NCBI GenBank assembly: GCA_965283955.1
Contig: CBDIQW010000001.1
Span: forward strand, 2,356,001-2,420,000
DNA length: 64,000 nucleotides
Direction of reading: 5' to 3'
Origin: Emticicia sp965283955
GTDB lineage: Bacteria; Bacteroidota; Bacteroidia; Cytophagales; Spirosomataceae
A model generated the notes under the pieces. That model was given only the letters and a program-made list of their open reading frames with translations. It was not told the origin of the DNA and did no database searches. Both the position numbers and the translations under genes were made by a program. Within the stretch, counting starts at the first letter, position 1. Every line of letters starts with the position of its first letter. Shown here one piece after another: positions 26,393-35,681 of this stretch.

Positions 26393-28465
26393 TTATCTCA
26401 AATCTAATAAAATTTGTATTGCTTCTTCGATATACGCATCTTTTTTTAGCGTCTCAAAAATCTGCTCGTTAAGTTCTTTCCAATAGCTATCCAACTGCGA
26501 GCGTTGTTGTTCGAGTGCCGTAAGCGAAACCGTAAAGTTAGCCTTCGATAATTCGGTAGCTTTGGTTATGCCTGCAATTTCCTCTTTTTCTTTTTTGAAT
26601 TCTTGTTGAAAAGCATTCCATTCGAGCGAAATTTGTTTATTTTTCTGCAATTCTAAATCTTTTATCTTCTTGGCGGCCGTTTCGATATGCTGAAAAACGC
26701 TATTGTTGCGTTGGCGTTCTTGGCTTTTTTGAGCAAGTTTTTGAATCGGTAAATCGGCCAATGGGCTATAATTCAAAACCCTTGTTAGGGTATCAGCCGA
26801 TAAAAAATATCCATCATAAATTTCGCCCACTTTCATGCCATCAAACATCGAAGGAAGCACTACATCAGGCATTACGCCTCGTGTCTGTAATGCTCGACCC
26901 GACGGACGGAAGACCCTCGAAATAGTATATTTAACAAAGTCTCTGGGCATGCGACTGAGCGAATCAAGCGGAAAAAAAGTTTGAGCAACGCCCTTACCGT
27001 AAGTTTTTGCCCCAACAATAACAGCTCGTTTATAATCTTGTAAAATGCCCGCCAAAATCTCCGATGCCGATGCACTTGCCTGATTGACTAAAACTATCAT
27101 AGGGCCATCATAAATCGAGCCTCGGTTGGGGTCTTTGGCAATGTAGCTTTTAGGATAATTACCTTTGTAAGCACCAAAAACGCCTTGGTCGATAAAAATT
27201 CCTGCTAAATCAAGGGCTTCTTTGAGCGAGCCACCGCCATTGAAGCGAAGGTCGAGAATAAGTCCTTTGATGCCTTCTTGGTTGAATTTGACGATTTCTT
27301 TGGCAACATCATTGGCACAACCAGAGCCTTCAGCATCTTCAAAGTCGCTATAAAATGCAGGTAAATTGATGTAGCCAAATTTTTCTTTATTCTGCAAAAT
27401 AAAACCTCTTGCTCCACGCTCATCTTGTACGATTGCCGCACGCACAAGTTTGACGGTCACGGTTTCTTGACTTGCTTTACGAACAGTTATATGCAAGGGT
27501 GTTTCGTGTTCGCTGGCTAAAAACTCTTTTACTTCATCTTCATCAACGCCAGTTACATCAACTACTTCTTTTCCTTCCCACTGTAACGAAACAATAACAT
27601 CTCCTTTATTCAATAGTCCACTTTTCCACGCTGGACTTCCTGGAACGAGTGTCAATATCTCGATTTCCCCGTTTTTATTTTCTCCGATTCTAAAACCAAA
27701 AATTTCATTTTTCGTACTACCACTTTTCAAGAAATCAAGGGCATCATCAAAGCCAAAATATTCAGTATGTTTATCATATAAATTGGCGATTGATTCCAAA
27801 AAGATTGTCGCAACAGTATTCTCTAAATCCTCGTTGCTTTGCCCCAAAAGACTTTTAATTTGACGTAAGTTAGATTCTCGCACCCGCTTGCGGGCAAGCA
27901 CTTCCTTTTGAGATAAGATAGCTTTATCATTGAAATTGGCATTTTTTTCGGTCGAAAGACTATTAAATACGTTTTTCAGAATTTGAAAACGCAGTTCGTT
28001 TTGCCAACATTCCTGCCATTCTTTTTCATCTTTCGGAAAAGCCGTCCGTTCGGGTTGATAATTGGTTTTTGCGTAAAAATCAATTGGTTTTTGCGTGAAT
28101 TGTTGAATAATCGAATCTATTTTTAATAAACGACTTCTATAAATCGGTGCTACTTTTGATAAAATCACGAGGTCTTTTGCCTTGATTTGGTCGTCGAGTA
28201 AGGGTTTATATTTACTCAAAGCAGCCTCATCGGTAGCAGTAAAAATGCTTTTTTGCTCATCAAGATTTTTGAGAAATAAATCGAAAAGTTGCTCCGAAAA
28301 CAGATTATCTATCTTGCGTGGTTCGCAATGTTTCTTTTGCAGCACTTGTACCAATAAATCAACTTTATCGGCAGGTTTAAGTTGATTTCCCTTGTTTTGG
28401 GCAAAAGTCATATTGTAAGAAACAATAGCGATAAAAAAATAAGCAAGAAAGTATTTGTGTGACAT
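26393..28465 (-). CDS. prc: C-terminal processing protease (Prc/Tsp, S41)
   Basis: 690 residues with signal peptide (ends near FAQ, 23), a Tsp N-terminal domain (about 30-240, with QKSIFTATDE), a PDZ domain (about 250-340, FGFRIGENKNG and LVPGSPAWKSGLLNKGDVIV), and the S41 core. The catalytic serine lies in NQASASASEI (464-468) and the lysine is K491 in TYGKGVAQ. A C-terminal helical tail follows, as in E. coli Prc. It degrades or trims periplasmic proteins from the C-terminus. Confidence 0.95.
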   Translation of the reverse strand: MSHKYFLAYFFIAIVSYNMTFAQNKGNQLKPADKVDLLVQVLQKKHCEPRKIDNLFSEQLFDLFLKNLDEQKSIFTATDEAALSKYKPLLDDQIKAKDLVILSKVAPIYRSRLLKIDSIIQQFTQKPIDFYAKTNYQPERTAFPKDEKEWQECWQNELRFQILKNVFNSLSTEKNANFNDKAILSQKEVLARKRVRESNLRQIKSLLGQSNEDLENTVATIFLESIANLYDKHTEYFGFDDALDFLKSGSTKNEIFGFRIGENKNGEIEILTLVPGSPAWKSGLLNKGDVIVSLQWEGKEVVDVTGVDEDEVKEFLASEHETPLHITVRKASQETVTVKLVRAAIVQDERGARGFILQNKEKFGYINLPAFYSDFEDAEGSGCANDVAKEIVKFNQEGIKGLILDLRFNGGGSLKEALDLAGIFIDQGVFGAYKGNYPKSYIAKDPNRGSIYDGPMIVLVNQASASASEILAGILQDYKRAVIVGAKTYGKGVAQTFFPLDSLSRMPRDFVKYTISRVFRPSGRALQTRGVMPDVVLPSMFDGMKVGEIYDGYFLSADTLTRVLNYSPLADLPIQKLAQKSQERQRNNSVFQHIETAAKKIKDLELQKNKQISLEWNAFQQEFKKEKEEIAGITKATELSKANFTVSLTALEQQRSQLDSYWKELNEQIFETLKKDAYIEEAIQILLDLR

Positions 28466-28605
28466 AAAAGATGTGATAAATAAAAAATTGGGTGAATTTA
28501 AGACTTTTTGGAGAGAAAACTAAAAAACGGTGAGTTAGAGAAAGGAATTATTTTATCCTCCCTTTCGTTGAAAAATTAAGGATAATTCACAAAATCACTT
28601 CGTAA

Positions 28606-29799
28606 ATGACTCAAAAAGAGAAACTTCTACTATTTATATTGGCCTGTATCAATTTTACGCACATCATAGATTTTATGATAATGATGCCGTTGGGGCCACA
28701 ATTAATGAAAATTTTTGATATTTCACCCCGACAATTTGGCTTCGTTGTATCGGCCTACGGTCTGAGTGCAGGAATTTCGGGCTTTTTATCGGCTTTCTTT
28801 GTCGATAATTATGACAGAAAGAAAGTGGTACTTTTTGCCTACACGGGTTTTGTTATTGGTACGCTCGCTTGTGCGGTTGCTCCAACTTACGAAATTCTGA
28901 TTTTGGCGAGAGTGGTGGCGGGAGTGTTCGGTGGCCTAATTGGAGCTCAAGTGCTTTCAATCGTGGCCGATACTTTTGAATATGAGCGTCGTGCCACTGC
29001 GATGGGCTTTATCACAACTGCTTTTTCGTTGGCTTCGGTGGTGGGTATTCCTGCGGGACTTTATCTGGCCAATCATTTTGGTTGGCACTCACCATTTTTG
29101 GTGCTTGGTGGACTTGGCGTATTGGTTATTTTTCTGATTTATCGCTACGTTCCGACACTTGATGAGCACCTCAAAAATCGTCAACCAAAAGAAAGTCCTT
29201 TTGCTGTTATTACTGACATTACTCGAAACCCCAACCAACTTCGTGCGTTGACTCTTTCCACCATTATTATGCTGGGGCATTTTAGTATTATTCCGTATAT
29301 TTCACCGACTTTGGTGGCTAATGTGGGCTTTAGTCAAGATAATATTTTCTTGATTTATTTTGTGGGCGGACTTCTCACGATTTTCTCAGCTCCAATGGTC
29401 GGGAAATTGGCCGACCGAAAGGGGAAATATCCAGTTTTTGTAATTTTTGCCCTGCTTTCAATGATTCCGATTTTCTTGATAACCAATATGTTTTCGGGAG
29501 TTTTATGGGGTGTTTTAGTCATTTCGGGAATATTCTTTGTGTTTTCAAATGGTCGTTTGATTCCTACGCAAGCAATCGTATCGAATGTAGTAAGTTCTCG
29601 GCAAAGAGGCAGTTTTATGGCCATCAATTCATCGGTTCAGCTATTTGCACAAGCCATTGCAACTAATATTGGTGGGTTTATCATTCATAAAACACAATCT
29701 GGATATCTCGAAAATTATCCGTACGTAGGATATTTTGCTATGATTATGATTTTTATAAGTATTTTTATTGCCAAAACAGTCAAACCAATCGCACAATGA
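28606..29799 (+). CDS. MFS transporter (DHA1-type efflux)
   Basis: 397 residues, 12 predicted membrane helices. The MFS loop 2-3 motif is FVDNYDRKKVVLFAY (about 65-79), and motif C-like glycines occur in SVVGIPAGLYLANHFGWHSPF. A central cytosolic loop (about 185-205, EHLKNRQPKES) precedes the second half, with GKLADRKGKYPVF. It resembles sugar/drug efflux carriers of the AraJ/PbuE type; the substrate is unknown. It overlaps the next gene by 4 bases, so they are translated together. Confidence 0.88.
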   Translation: MTQKEKLLLFILACINFTHIIDFMIMMPLGPQLMKIFDISPRQFGFVVSAYGLSAGISGFLSAFFVDNYDRKKVVLFAYTGFVIGTLACAVAPTYEILILARVVAGVFGGLIGAQVLSIVADTFEYERRATAMGFITTAFSLASVVGIPAGLYLANHFGWHSPFLVLGGLGVLVIFLIYRYVPTLDEHLKNRQPKESPFAVITDITRNPNQLRALTLSTIIMLGHFSIIPYISPTLVANVGFSQDNIFLIYFVGGLLTIFSAPMVGKLADRKGKYPVFVIFALLSMIPIFLITNMFSGVLWGVLVISGIFFVFSNGRLIPTQAIVSNVVSSRQRGSFMAINSSVQLFAQAIATNIGGFIIHKTQSGYLENYPYVGYFAMIMIFISIFIAKTVKPIAQ

Positions 29800-30395
29800 A
29801 AAAACTTATTTTAGCATTCATTGCTTTTGCTCCGCTAACAATTTTTGCTCAAGATTTTAAAGCCGAAATAGAAAAACACCGAGAAGAATACAAAGCTGAT
29901 TTTCTAAAAAATGCGAGTTCACCGCTTAAAAAGGAAGATTTTGAGTATTTACGCTTCTACGAACCCAACGAAAAGTTTAAAGTTGCTTGCGAATTTGAGG
30001 CGACAAAAAAAGGGAAACCCTTCGAAGTCCCAACCTCATCGGGGCAAACGGCTACTTATACAAAATTTGGAGAATTGAAGTTTGAAATCGAGGGAAAATC
30101 ATATAAACTCGCTGTTTATCAATCGCTGAGGTTGAGAAATTTGCCTCAATCCCGAGATTATTTGTTTATTCCATTCAAAGATTTGACTAATGGAAAAGAG
30201 AGCTACGGGGGTGGGCGTTACCTTGATTTACGCATGAAAGAAATTTCAGGCGATAAGATTTATTTGGATTTCAATAAAGCCTATAATCCTTACTGTGCTT
30301 TTAGTGCAGGTTATAGTTGCCCAATTCCGCCCAAAGAAAATCATTTAAAAGTTGCGATTGAAGCAGGAGAAAAAAACTTTGCGAAAGAGCATTGA
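29796..30395 (+). CDS. DUF1684 family protein, exported
   Basis: 199 residues with signal peptide MKKLILAFIAFAPLTIFAQ. DUF1684 is recognised by YLFIPFKDLTNGKESYGG, GRYLDLR and the C-terminal DFNKAYNPYCAFSAGYSCPI, with PPKEN. The family's biochemical role is not known. The ATG overlaps the stop of the MFS gene (ATGA), an operon pair. An inverted intergenic element follows immediately. Confidence 0.9.
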   Translation: MKKLILAFIAFAPLTIFAQDFKAEIEKHREEYKADFLKNASSPLKKEDFEYLRFYEPNEKFKVACEFEATKKGKPFEVPTSSGQTATYTKFGELKFEIEGKSYKLAVYQSLRLRNLPQSRDYLFIPFKDLTNGKESYGGGRYLDLRMKEISGDKIYLDFNKAYNPYCAFSAGYSCPIPPKENHLKVAIEAGEKNFAKEH

Positions 30396-30399
30396 GTTA

Positions 30400-30473
30400 T
30401 TAGTCCACAGTCGATGGTCAACAGTCAATAGAAAAAATAGCATCTGTGGACTATTGACTGCCGACCGTGGACT
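30400..30473. repeat. Intergenic inverted element, copy 1 (AGTCCAC family)
   Basis: The left part has AGTCCACAGTCG (30402) and ACAGTCAATAG (30421). The right part has CTATTGACTG (30451) and CGACCGTGGACT (30462), which pair with the left as two stacked stems. It starts five bases after one stop codon and ends four bases before the stop of the converging gene. A relative lies at 37338-37420. Confidence 0.8.
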
Positions 30474-30476
30474 TTC

Positions 30477-31109
30477 CTATATCTTCTTCGCTGGATTTCC
30501 GAAAACGGTTGTACCATCGGCTACATTTTCGATAACTACCGAACCTGCACCTACACGAGCATTTTTACCAATCGTCACACCCGAAATAATCACCGCTCCC
30601 GAACCAATAAAAGCACCTTCTTCAACAACCGCTTCGCTGTTGATAATAGCACCTGCACCAATTTGCACGTAATCGCCCACGCTTGCGTTGATGTCAACCA
30701 CCGCCGAGGCGTTAATGATACAATGACTTCCAACCGTTGCATAAGGATTTACAATGGCACGGGCAGCAACCAAATTTCCGTGACCAATAAAAGCATCAGC
30801 CGAAACAACCGCCGTATTATGCACCGCATTGACAGGCATCGTTTTTCGGCGATTATTGAGCATTTCGATGAGTTTTTTTCGCTCTTTTGTATTTTCAAGT
30901 GCCACAAATGCTTCGGTTTTTTGCCCGATTAGCTTCAAGAAACCATCGTCGTCGGTTTCACCTAAAACCATTACATCACCAATTTCAGTGTTATGCAGTT
31001 TTTTATCATCATCTAAAAAACCATATACCACTACATTATTTCTATTGAAAATATCTAAGGCTATTTTTCCGAGATTCCCGGCACCAAAAATCAAAACTGG
31101 ATTTTCCAT
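30477..31109 (-). CDS. Sugar O-acetyltransferase, NeuD/PglD type
   Basis: 210 residues: an N-terminal Rossmann-like domain starting PVLIFGAGNLGKIALDIF, then a left-handed beta helix with hexapeptide repeats (VVSADAFIGHGNLVAARAIV, IIISGVTIGKN-like turns) ending VFGNPAKKI. Such enzymes acetylate UDP-sugars in polysaccharide or glycan synthesis. No sugar-nucleotide genes are adjacent. It follows moaD on the same strand by 52 bases. Confidence 0.87.
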   Translation of the reverse strand: MENPVLIFGAGNLGKIALDIFNRNNVVVYGFLDDDKKLHNTEIGDVMVLGETDDDGFLKLIGQKTEAFVALENTKERKKLIEMLNNRRKTMPVNAVHNTAVVSADAFIGHGNLVAARAIVNPYATVGSHCIINASAVVDINASVGDYVQIGAGAIINSEAVVEEGAFIGSGAVIISGVTIGKNARVGAGSVVIENVADGTTVFGNPAKKI

Positions 31110-31161
31110 TCTTATAATTTATTATTAGTTTACTGCGAAACTGGAGTTTCGCTCCACAAAA

Positions 31162-31404
31162 TTAGCCACCACTAACTGGCGGAATCAATACAATTTCATC
31201 ATTTTCTTTCAAAGCGGCCGTATCTTCGGCATATTCGGAGTTGATGGCCACTCTGAGCGACTTTAGGTTTGCAAAAGTAGGGAAATTTGCTGAAAGATGC
31301 TGTTTTAAGTCGGCAACGGTGGCGGCATTTTCGAGCGAAGTGGTGTATTCAAACTGCCCGATGATGTCACGTGTGATGCCAAAACATAAGATTTTTATTT
31401 TCAT
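31162..31404 (-). CDS. moaD: MoaD/ThiS family sulfur carrier
   Basis: 80 residues with the beta-grasp fold and the C-terminal Gly-Gly (PPVSGG) that is adenylated and thiocarboxylated. MKIKILCFGITRDIIG at the start and the NDEIVLIPPVSGG end fit MoaD, the small subunit of molybdopterin synthase. MoaE and the other moa genes are not in the window. Two Mo-dependent enzymes are encoded nearby (33465-34691, 60070-60762). Confidence 0.85.
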   Translation of the reverse strand: MKIKILCFGITRDIIGQFEYTTSLENAATVADLKQHLSANFPTFANLKSLRVAINSEYAEDTAALKENDEIVLIPPVSGG

Positions 31405-31562
31405 ATTTTTTATTTGCAGGTAAAACTATAACCACGATTTCGCAAAATAGGTTTATCGGAGTAATATTTCTGTAAGCATTCTGAAATTTTTTCCTGTGAA
31501 ATTAAAAATAACCTATCTTGCACCGAAAACTAAATAGAAGTAAAACAACGATTTTTGATTTG

Positions 31563-33038
31563 ATGATAACATTCGACGAAGTAAGTATTCAGAAAGGCGA
31601 CCGGACGGTTTTAGAGAACATCAATTGGCAAGCCCAAAACGGCGAAAACTGGGCAATTATTGGTGGAAATGGCTCAGGAAAAAGCACTTTTCTGGAAGCG
31701 ATTGCAGGAAAGATTTTCCCGACAAAAGGCCGAATTACGAAATCCAATTATGATGAAATTGCTTTCGTAGCTAAAGATTACAGTTTTAACAGAATCGTGC
31801 AGGCGGCTACGCAATATTATCAACAACGCTTCAATTCGCAAGATGCCGAGATTTCTCCAACGGTGCGAGAAATCCTACAAAATCAAATAAAACCTATCGG
31901 TACGATTGATGAAAAATCAGTTGATTTACCGCCTTTACCTTATACCGAAAGTGAATTGATTGAGGCTGCTAATTTGCTTAAAATCAGCCATTTACTCGAA
32001 CGAAAAATCGTTACTTTATCCAATGGTGAAACTCGTCGTACGCTCATCACGCTTTCGCTATTGCGTAAACCAAAAGTGCTTTTGCTCGATAACCCGTTTG
32101 TTGGGCTTGACATCGAAAGCCGTGCAACACTACACCAAGTGCTTAATCAAGTGGCCTCTTCGGGCATTCAGATTATTATCATTACAACTCCCAAAGAAAT
32201 TCCTTCATGTATTACAAATGTTATTGAGCTTCAAAATGGAAAAATAAAGAAAAACTCTACACAAATTTCTGATTTTCAACAACTTATCCACAATTCGGGC
32301 ATAAAGATAAATGCTGATATTTTGGCGGTAGTAAAGCAAATTCCAGCCAAAAATGATTTCAAGTATGCCTTACATATGCGAAACGTGACTGTAACCTACA
32401 AAGGAGTGAATGTGGTTGATGGTGTGAATTGGCAGGTAAAACGTGGCGAAAAATGGGCTTTAATGGGGCCAAACGGCTCGGGAAAAAGTACAATTTTGAG
32501 TTTGATTACGGGCGATAATCCGCAAGGATATCAGAATGATTATGATTTGTTTGACTGCAAGCGTGGTAGCGGCGAAAGTATTTGGGACATTAAGCACCGA
32601 ATCGGCTTTGTTTCGCCCGAGTTGCATCTGTATTTTACTCGCCAAACCGAAGTTTGGAAGGCAGTTGCTTCGGGATTATTCGATTCGGCGGGGCTATTCA
32701 AGAAATTGACAGAAGAAGAACGAGCCATAACTGATAATTATCTTAAACTTTTGAATATCAGCCATTTATCCGAGCGAAAAATTTATCAGCTTTCCACGGG
32801 TGAACAGCGGCAAGTATTTTTGGCAAGAGCTTTGGTGAAAAATCCACCTTTACTGCTGCTCGATGAACCCTGCCAAGGACTCGACTACGAACACGTGATT
32901 TATTTCCGAGATTTGGTAAACGAATTAGTCCTCGAACTCAACAAAACCCTCATTTATGTGACTCACTACGAAGAAGAAATTCCTGCGTGTGTTGACAAAC
33001 GCCTGAGCCTTAGTAAAGGAAAAGTGATAAATAGCTAA
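31563..33038 (+). CDS. Double ATP-binding ABC protein (ModF-like)
   Basis: 491 residues, two ABC domains. The first Walker A is GGNGSGKST (34-42), the second GPNGSGKST (about 303-311). Signature motifs are LSNGETRRTL and LSTGEQRQVFLARAL; the Walker B of the second is LLLLDEPCQGLD, while the first has LLLDNPFVGLD with Asn in place of the catalytic Glu. Such ModF-type proteins accompany molybdate uptake in E. coli, but no permease is adjacent. ATG 31563 is chosen over a TTG at 31518. Confidence 0.85.
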   Translation: MITFDEVSIQKGDRTVLENINWQAQNGENWAIIGGNGSGKSTFLEAIAGKIFPTKGRITKSNYDEIAFVAKDYSFNRIVQAATQYYQQRFNSQDAEISPTVREILQNQIKPIGTIDEKSVDLPPLPYTESELIEAANLLKISHLLERKIVTLSNGETRRTLITLSLLRKPKVLLLDNPFVGLDIESRATLHQVLNQVASSGIQIIIITTPKEIPSCITNVIELQNGKIKKNSTQISDFQQLIHNSGIKINADILAVVKQIPAKNDFKYALHMRNVTVTYKGVNVVDGVNWQVKRGEKWALMGPNGSGKSTILSLITGDNPQGYQNDYDLFDCKRGSGESIWDIKHRIGFVSPELHLYFTRQTEVWKAVASGLFDSAGLFKKLTEEERAITDNYLKLLNISHLSERKIYQLSTGEQRQVFLARALVKNPPLLLLDEPCQGLDYEHVIYFRDLVNELVLELNKTLIYVTHYEEEIPACVDKRLSLSKGKVINS

Positions 33039-33055
33039 GTAATAGAATCTATGAA

Positions 33056-33460
33056 TTACTTTAACTTATACCATTCTATGCCCTTCAAAGCGGCTCTACG
33101 ATTGACAGTTTCTGAAGCTGGATAATTTTTAGCTAAATAATCAAGAATGACTGGCTCGGCATCGCCCAATGCCCAAAGTTTTTGTTTTTGCTGCATCCAT
33201 CTGATTTTTTCGAGCCAACCCGCACGGTCAGTGTGAAATTGTGTAATAAGTTTACTCGAATGACAACCAGTACAATGGGCAGTCACCATATCAAGTCCTT
33301 TATCTACAATTAAACCCGTTGCTTTATCAATTTTTACAGTTGAGTCAGCAGTCATTACTGCGAAATCTTTTTTATTACTCAGGTTTTCCTGCTTCAAGCC
33401 TGCACTAATCATGATTGACGCACTAAAAACCAATAAGGATATTTTATGTATATTTTTCAT
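33056..33460 (-). CDS. Monohaem cytochrome c subunit (SorB-like)
   Basis: 134 residues with a signal peptide and one haem site CTGCH (C63, C66, H67); Met98 or a nearby residue could be the second ligand but I cannot fix it. It lies four bases after the sulfite dehydrogenase gene and so likely takes its electrons, as SorB does for SorA. Periplasmic. The C-terminal part (WLEKIRWMQQKQKLWALG, ILDYLAKNYP) resembles class I cytochromes of sulfite dehydrogenases. Confidence 0.85.
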   Translation of the reverse strand: MKNIHKISLLVFSASIMISAGLKQENLSNKKDFAVMTADSTVKIDKATGLIVDKGLDMVTAHCTGCHSSKLITQFHTDRAGWLEKIRWMQQKQKLWALGDAEPVILDYLAKNYPASETVNRRAALKGIEWYKLK

Positions 33461-33464
33461 AGTT

Positions 33465-34691
33465 TTAACCGATCTTTATGGCAATTCGGTGACAAGAATT
33501 ATTCAAATACCCACCAGGATTCCACGCTGGAATAACCATTGGTTGCCCAATTCCATTCGCATCTGTTGCTTTTGCCCAAATCTCATAATAACCTTTTTTC
33601 GGAAAACTTACTTTAGTTGACCATCTCTGCCAAGCCAAACGATTTTTAGGTTTTCGTAAATCACATTTTTGCCAAGTTGCACCAAAATCAATCGAAATTT
33701 CCATATTTTTTACTTCCAAATCTCCTGCCCATGCGTGTCCACGTAAATCGAGTGTGCGACCTTCTTCGAGCATCGCTCCCGATTTTGGGTACGTAATCAC
33801 CGATTTTACTGGCATTGATTCAATAATTTTCAAATCGGCATCGGCAATTTTTCCACCCGCTTCAATCGGATACGCTGGTACTCGGTAACTATGACCGCTC
33901 ATTTTTTCGCCATCGTGTACTTTATTTCGGATAGAAATTCTGCTCAACCATTTACCCGAAACCGAAGCTGGCCAACCGCCAATCACCAACCGAAGCGGAA
34001 AACCGTGCATCACAGGAATATCCTTTCCATTCATTGCCCAAGCCAGAAGCGTTTCATCTTCGAGAGCTTTTTTCATCGGTACACCTCTCGAAATTGGCGA
34101 TTTTGTGGCATCGCCACTCAAATGAACATCTTTTCCATAATAACCAATATAAACAGCATCAGCATTTATACCTACACTTTCAAGCACATCACGCAATCGT
34201 ACGCCCGTCCATTCGGCACAGCTTACCGCTCCATCTTGCCACTGATTTCCCGATGTTTGTGGACTAAAACCATAACGACCATTTCCTGCACATTCGAGCG
34301 TGAGTTGGTAAGTATAGGTTTTAAATTTTGTTTTTAAGTCATTCAATGTGAATACCTTATGAGCTTTTGCCGATTCTCCATCAATCACCAATTCCCACTT
34401 TGTAGCATCAATATTTTCGGGCAGATTACCATTATTGCGAATAAACATTTTATCGGCTGGCGTAACTTCATCATCAAGTAAATGCGGTGGCGTTTCTACA
34501 TTCCACGGGCGGTCGTTGAGCAGCATCAACTCTTTGTTTTTTCCTTCAGGAAGGTCGATAAAGGCTTTTTCTCCTAAAATTTTTACTTCTTTCGGCAGAT
34601 TTTTAGCAAAAACAACATCGCAACCAAACACCGTTGCGATACTTAGAATACTTTTTTGAATAAACGAACGTCGGTTATTGGTTGAGTCCAT
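33465..34691 (-). CDS. Sulfite dehydrogenase, molybdopterin subunit (SorA-like)
   Basis: 408 residues. Tat signal NNRRSFIQKSI at the N-terminus (exported folded with its cofactor). The sulfite oxidase Mo domain follows, with the Mo-ligand cysteine C134 in LECAGNGRYGF. The C-terminal dimerisation domain (about 285-400) has RLAWQRWSTKVSFPKKGYYE and ATDANG. It oxidises sulfite to sulfate and passes electrons to the cytochrome encoded next. It belongs to the minus-strand unit LysR, YeiH-like, SorA-like, cytochrome. Confidence 0.92.
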   Translation of the reverse strand: MDSTNNRRSFIQKSILSIATVFGCDVVFAKNLPKEVKILGEKAFIDLPEGKNKELMLLNDRPWNVETPPHLLDDEVTPADKMFIRNNGNLPENIDATKWELVIDGESAKAHKVFTLNDLKTKFKTYTYQLTLECAGNGRYGFSPQTSGNQWQDGAVSCAEWTGVRLRDVLESVGINADAVYIGYYGKDVHLSGDATKSPISRGVPMKKALEDETLLAWAMNGKDIPVMHGFPLRLVIGGWPASVSGKWLSRISIRNKVHDGEKMSGHSYRVPAYPIEAGGKIADADLKIIESMPVKSVITYPKSGAMLEEGRTLDLRGHAWAGDLEVKNMEISIDFGATWQKCDLRKPKNRLAWQRWSTKVSFPKKGYYEIWAKATDANGIGQPMVIPAWNPGGYLNNSCHRIAIKIG

Positions 34692-34697
34692 AATGGA

Positions 34698-35624
34698 TTA
34701 AGATTGAAAATGATGAATCACATAATACAAAGATAATAGACAAACGATAAGCCAAAGCCCAATGGCTTGAAAAACTACTTTACCGCCAATTTTTTTTAGA
34801 TTTTCGACCGAAATTCCAGCTCCAATCAGCAATAAACTAACAACCATTAATTGCTTTGAAATACCATAAAATGATACATAAAGGCCTTTATAAGCAGGAA
34901 AAAAGCTAAAAAGGCACGAAGCCAAGATGAAACCGACGATAAACGAAGGAATCTTGAAAGATTCACGATTTTTGCTAAAACCAAGCACCAAAATCAAAGA
35001 AACAGGGATAATCCAGATGATTCGGAGCAATTTTGTGATAGATGCAATACCAAGAGCTACATCCCCATATTTGGCGGCAGCACCTACAACCGAACTTGTA
35101 TCGTGGATAGCAATGGCCGCCCATGTACCAAATTGTACTTGCGAAAGCCCCAACCAATGCCCAATAGCAGGAAAAATAAACAAAGCAATGGCATTGAGCA
35201 AAAATACCACGCCCGTCGAAACCGAAAGTTTATCCGCATCGGCTTTTATGACCGAACCTACGGCCGCAATGGCACTTCCACCGCAGATTGCCGTGCCGGC
35301 AGAAATAAGCAGCACAATGGTTTTATCAAGTTTCAAAAATTTGCCAATCAGAAAACCCATCGACAGCACGCCAAGTACAAAAAGTGCAGTTGTTCCGATA
35401 TTTTCTTGACCTTCTTTGGCCAAAACTTGAATATTAATACCAAATCCTAAACCAATAACCGAGGCTTTGAGTAAATACCCGCCCCAACTATTGGTTTTAT
35501 CTTTATCTGGATTTCCGACCGTCAAGGCAAAAACTAAACCCAAAAGCAAAGCCCAAGTGGAATTGATGACAGGAAAACAACAGATAATTGCCAAGACTCC
35601 GAGTATGATTGTTTGTTTTTTCAT
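34698..35624 (-). CDS. YeiH/UPF0324 family putative sulfate exporter
   Basis: 308 residues, about ten membrane helices. Family phrases: LLKASVIGLGFGIN, ISAGTAICGGSAIAAVGSVIKA, AIHDTSSVVGAAAKYG. It probably exports sulfate or a sulfonate/sulfite species; assignments for the family rest mainly on genome context. It starts 57 bases after the LysR gene and ends six bases before sorA, which fits a role in sulfur oxyanion handling. Confidence 0.9.
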   Translation of the reverse strand: MKKQTIILGVLAIICCFPVINSTWALLLGLVFALTVGNPDKDKTNSWGGYLLKASVIGLGFGINIQVLAKEGQENIGTTALFVLGVLSMGFLIGKFLKLDKTIVLLISAGTAICGGSAIAAVGSVIKADADKLSVSTGVVFLLNAIALFIFPAIGHWLGLSQVQFGTWAAIAIHDTSSVVGAAAKYGDVALGIASITKLLRIIWIIPVSLILVLGFSKNRESFKIPSFIVGFILASCLFSFFPAYKGLYVSFYGISKQLMVVSLLLIGAGISVENLKKIGGKVVFQAIGLWLIVCLLSLYYVIHHFQS

Positions 35625-35681
35625 GGGTCAAAGGTAGAACCCAAAAGACAGCACAAACAAATCGTATTTTTTTATAATCAA

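Noticed and set aside
33891..34337. 148-residue plus-strand frame
   Set aside because: It lies wholly inside the SorA-like gene in antisense and has no coding character.
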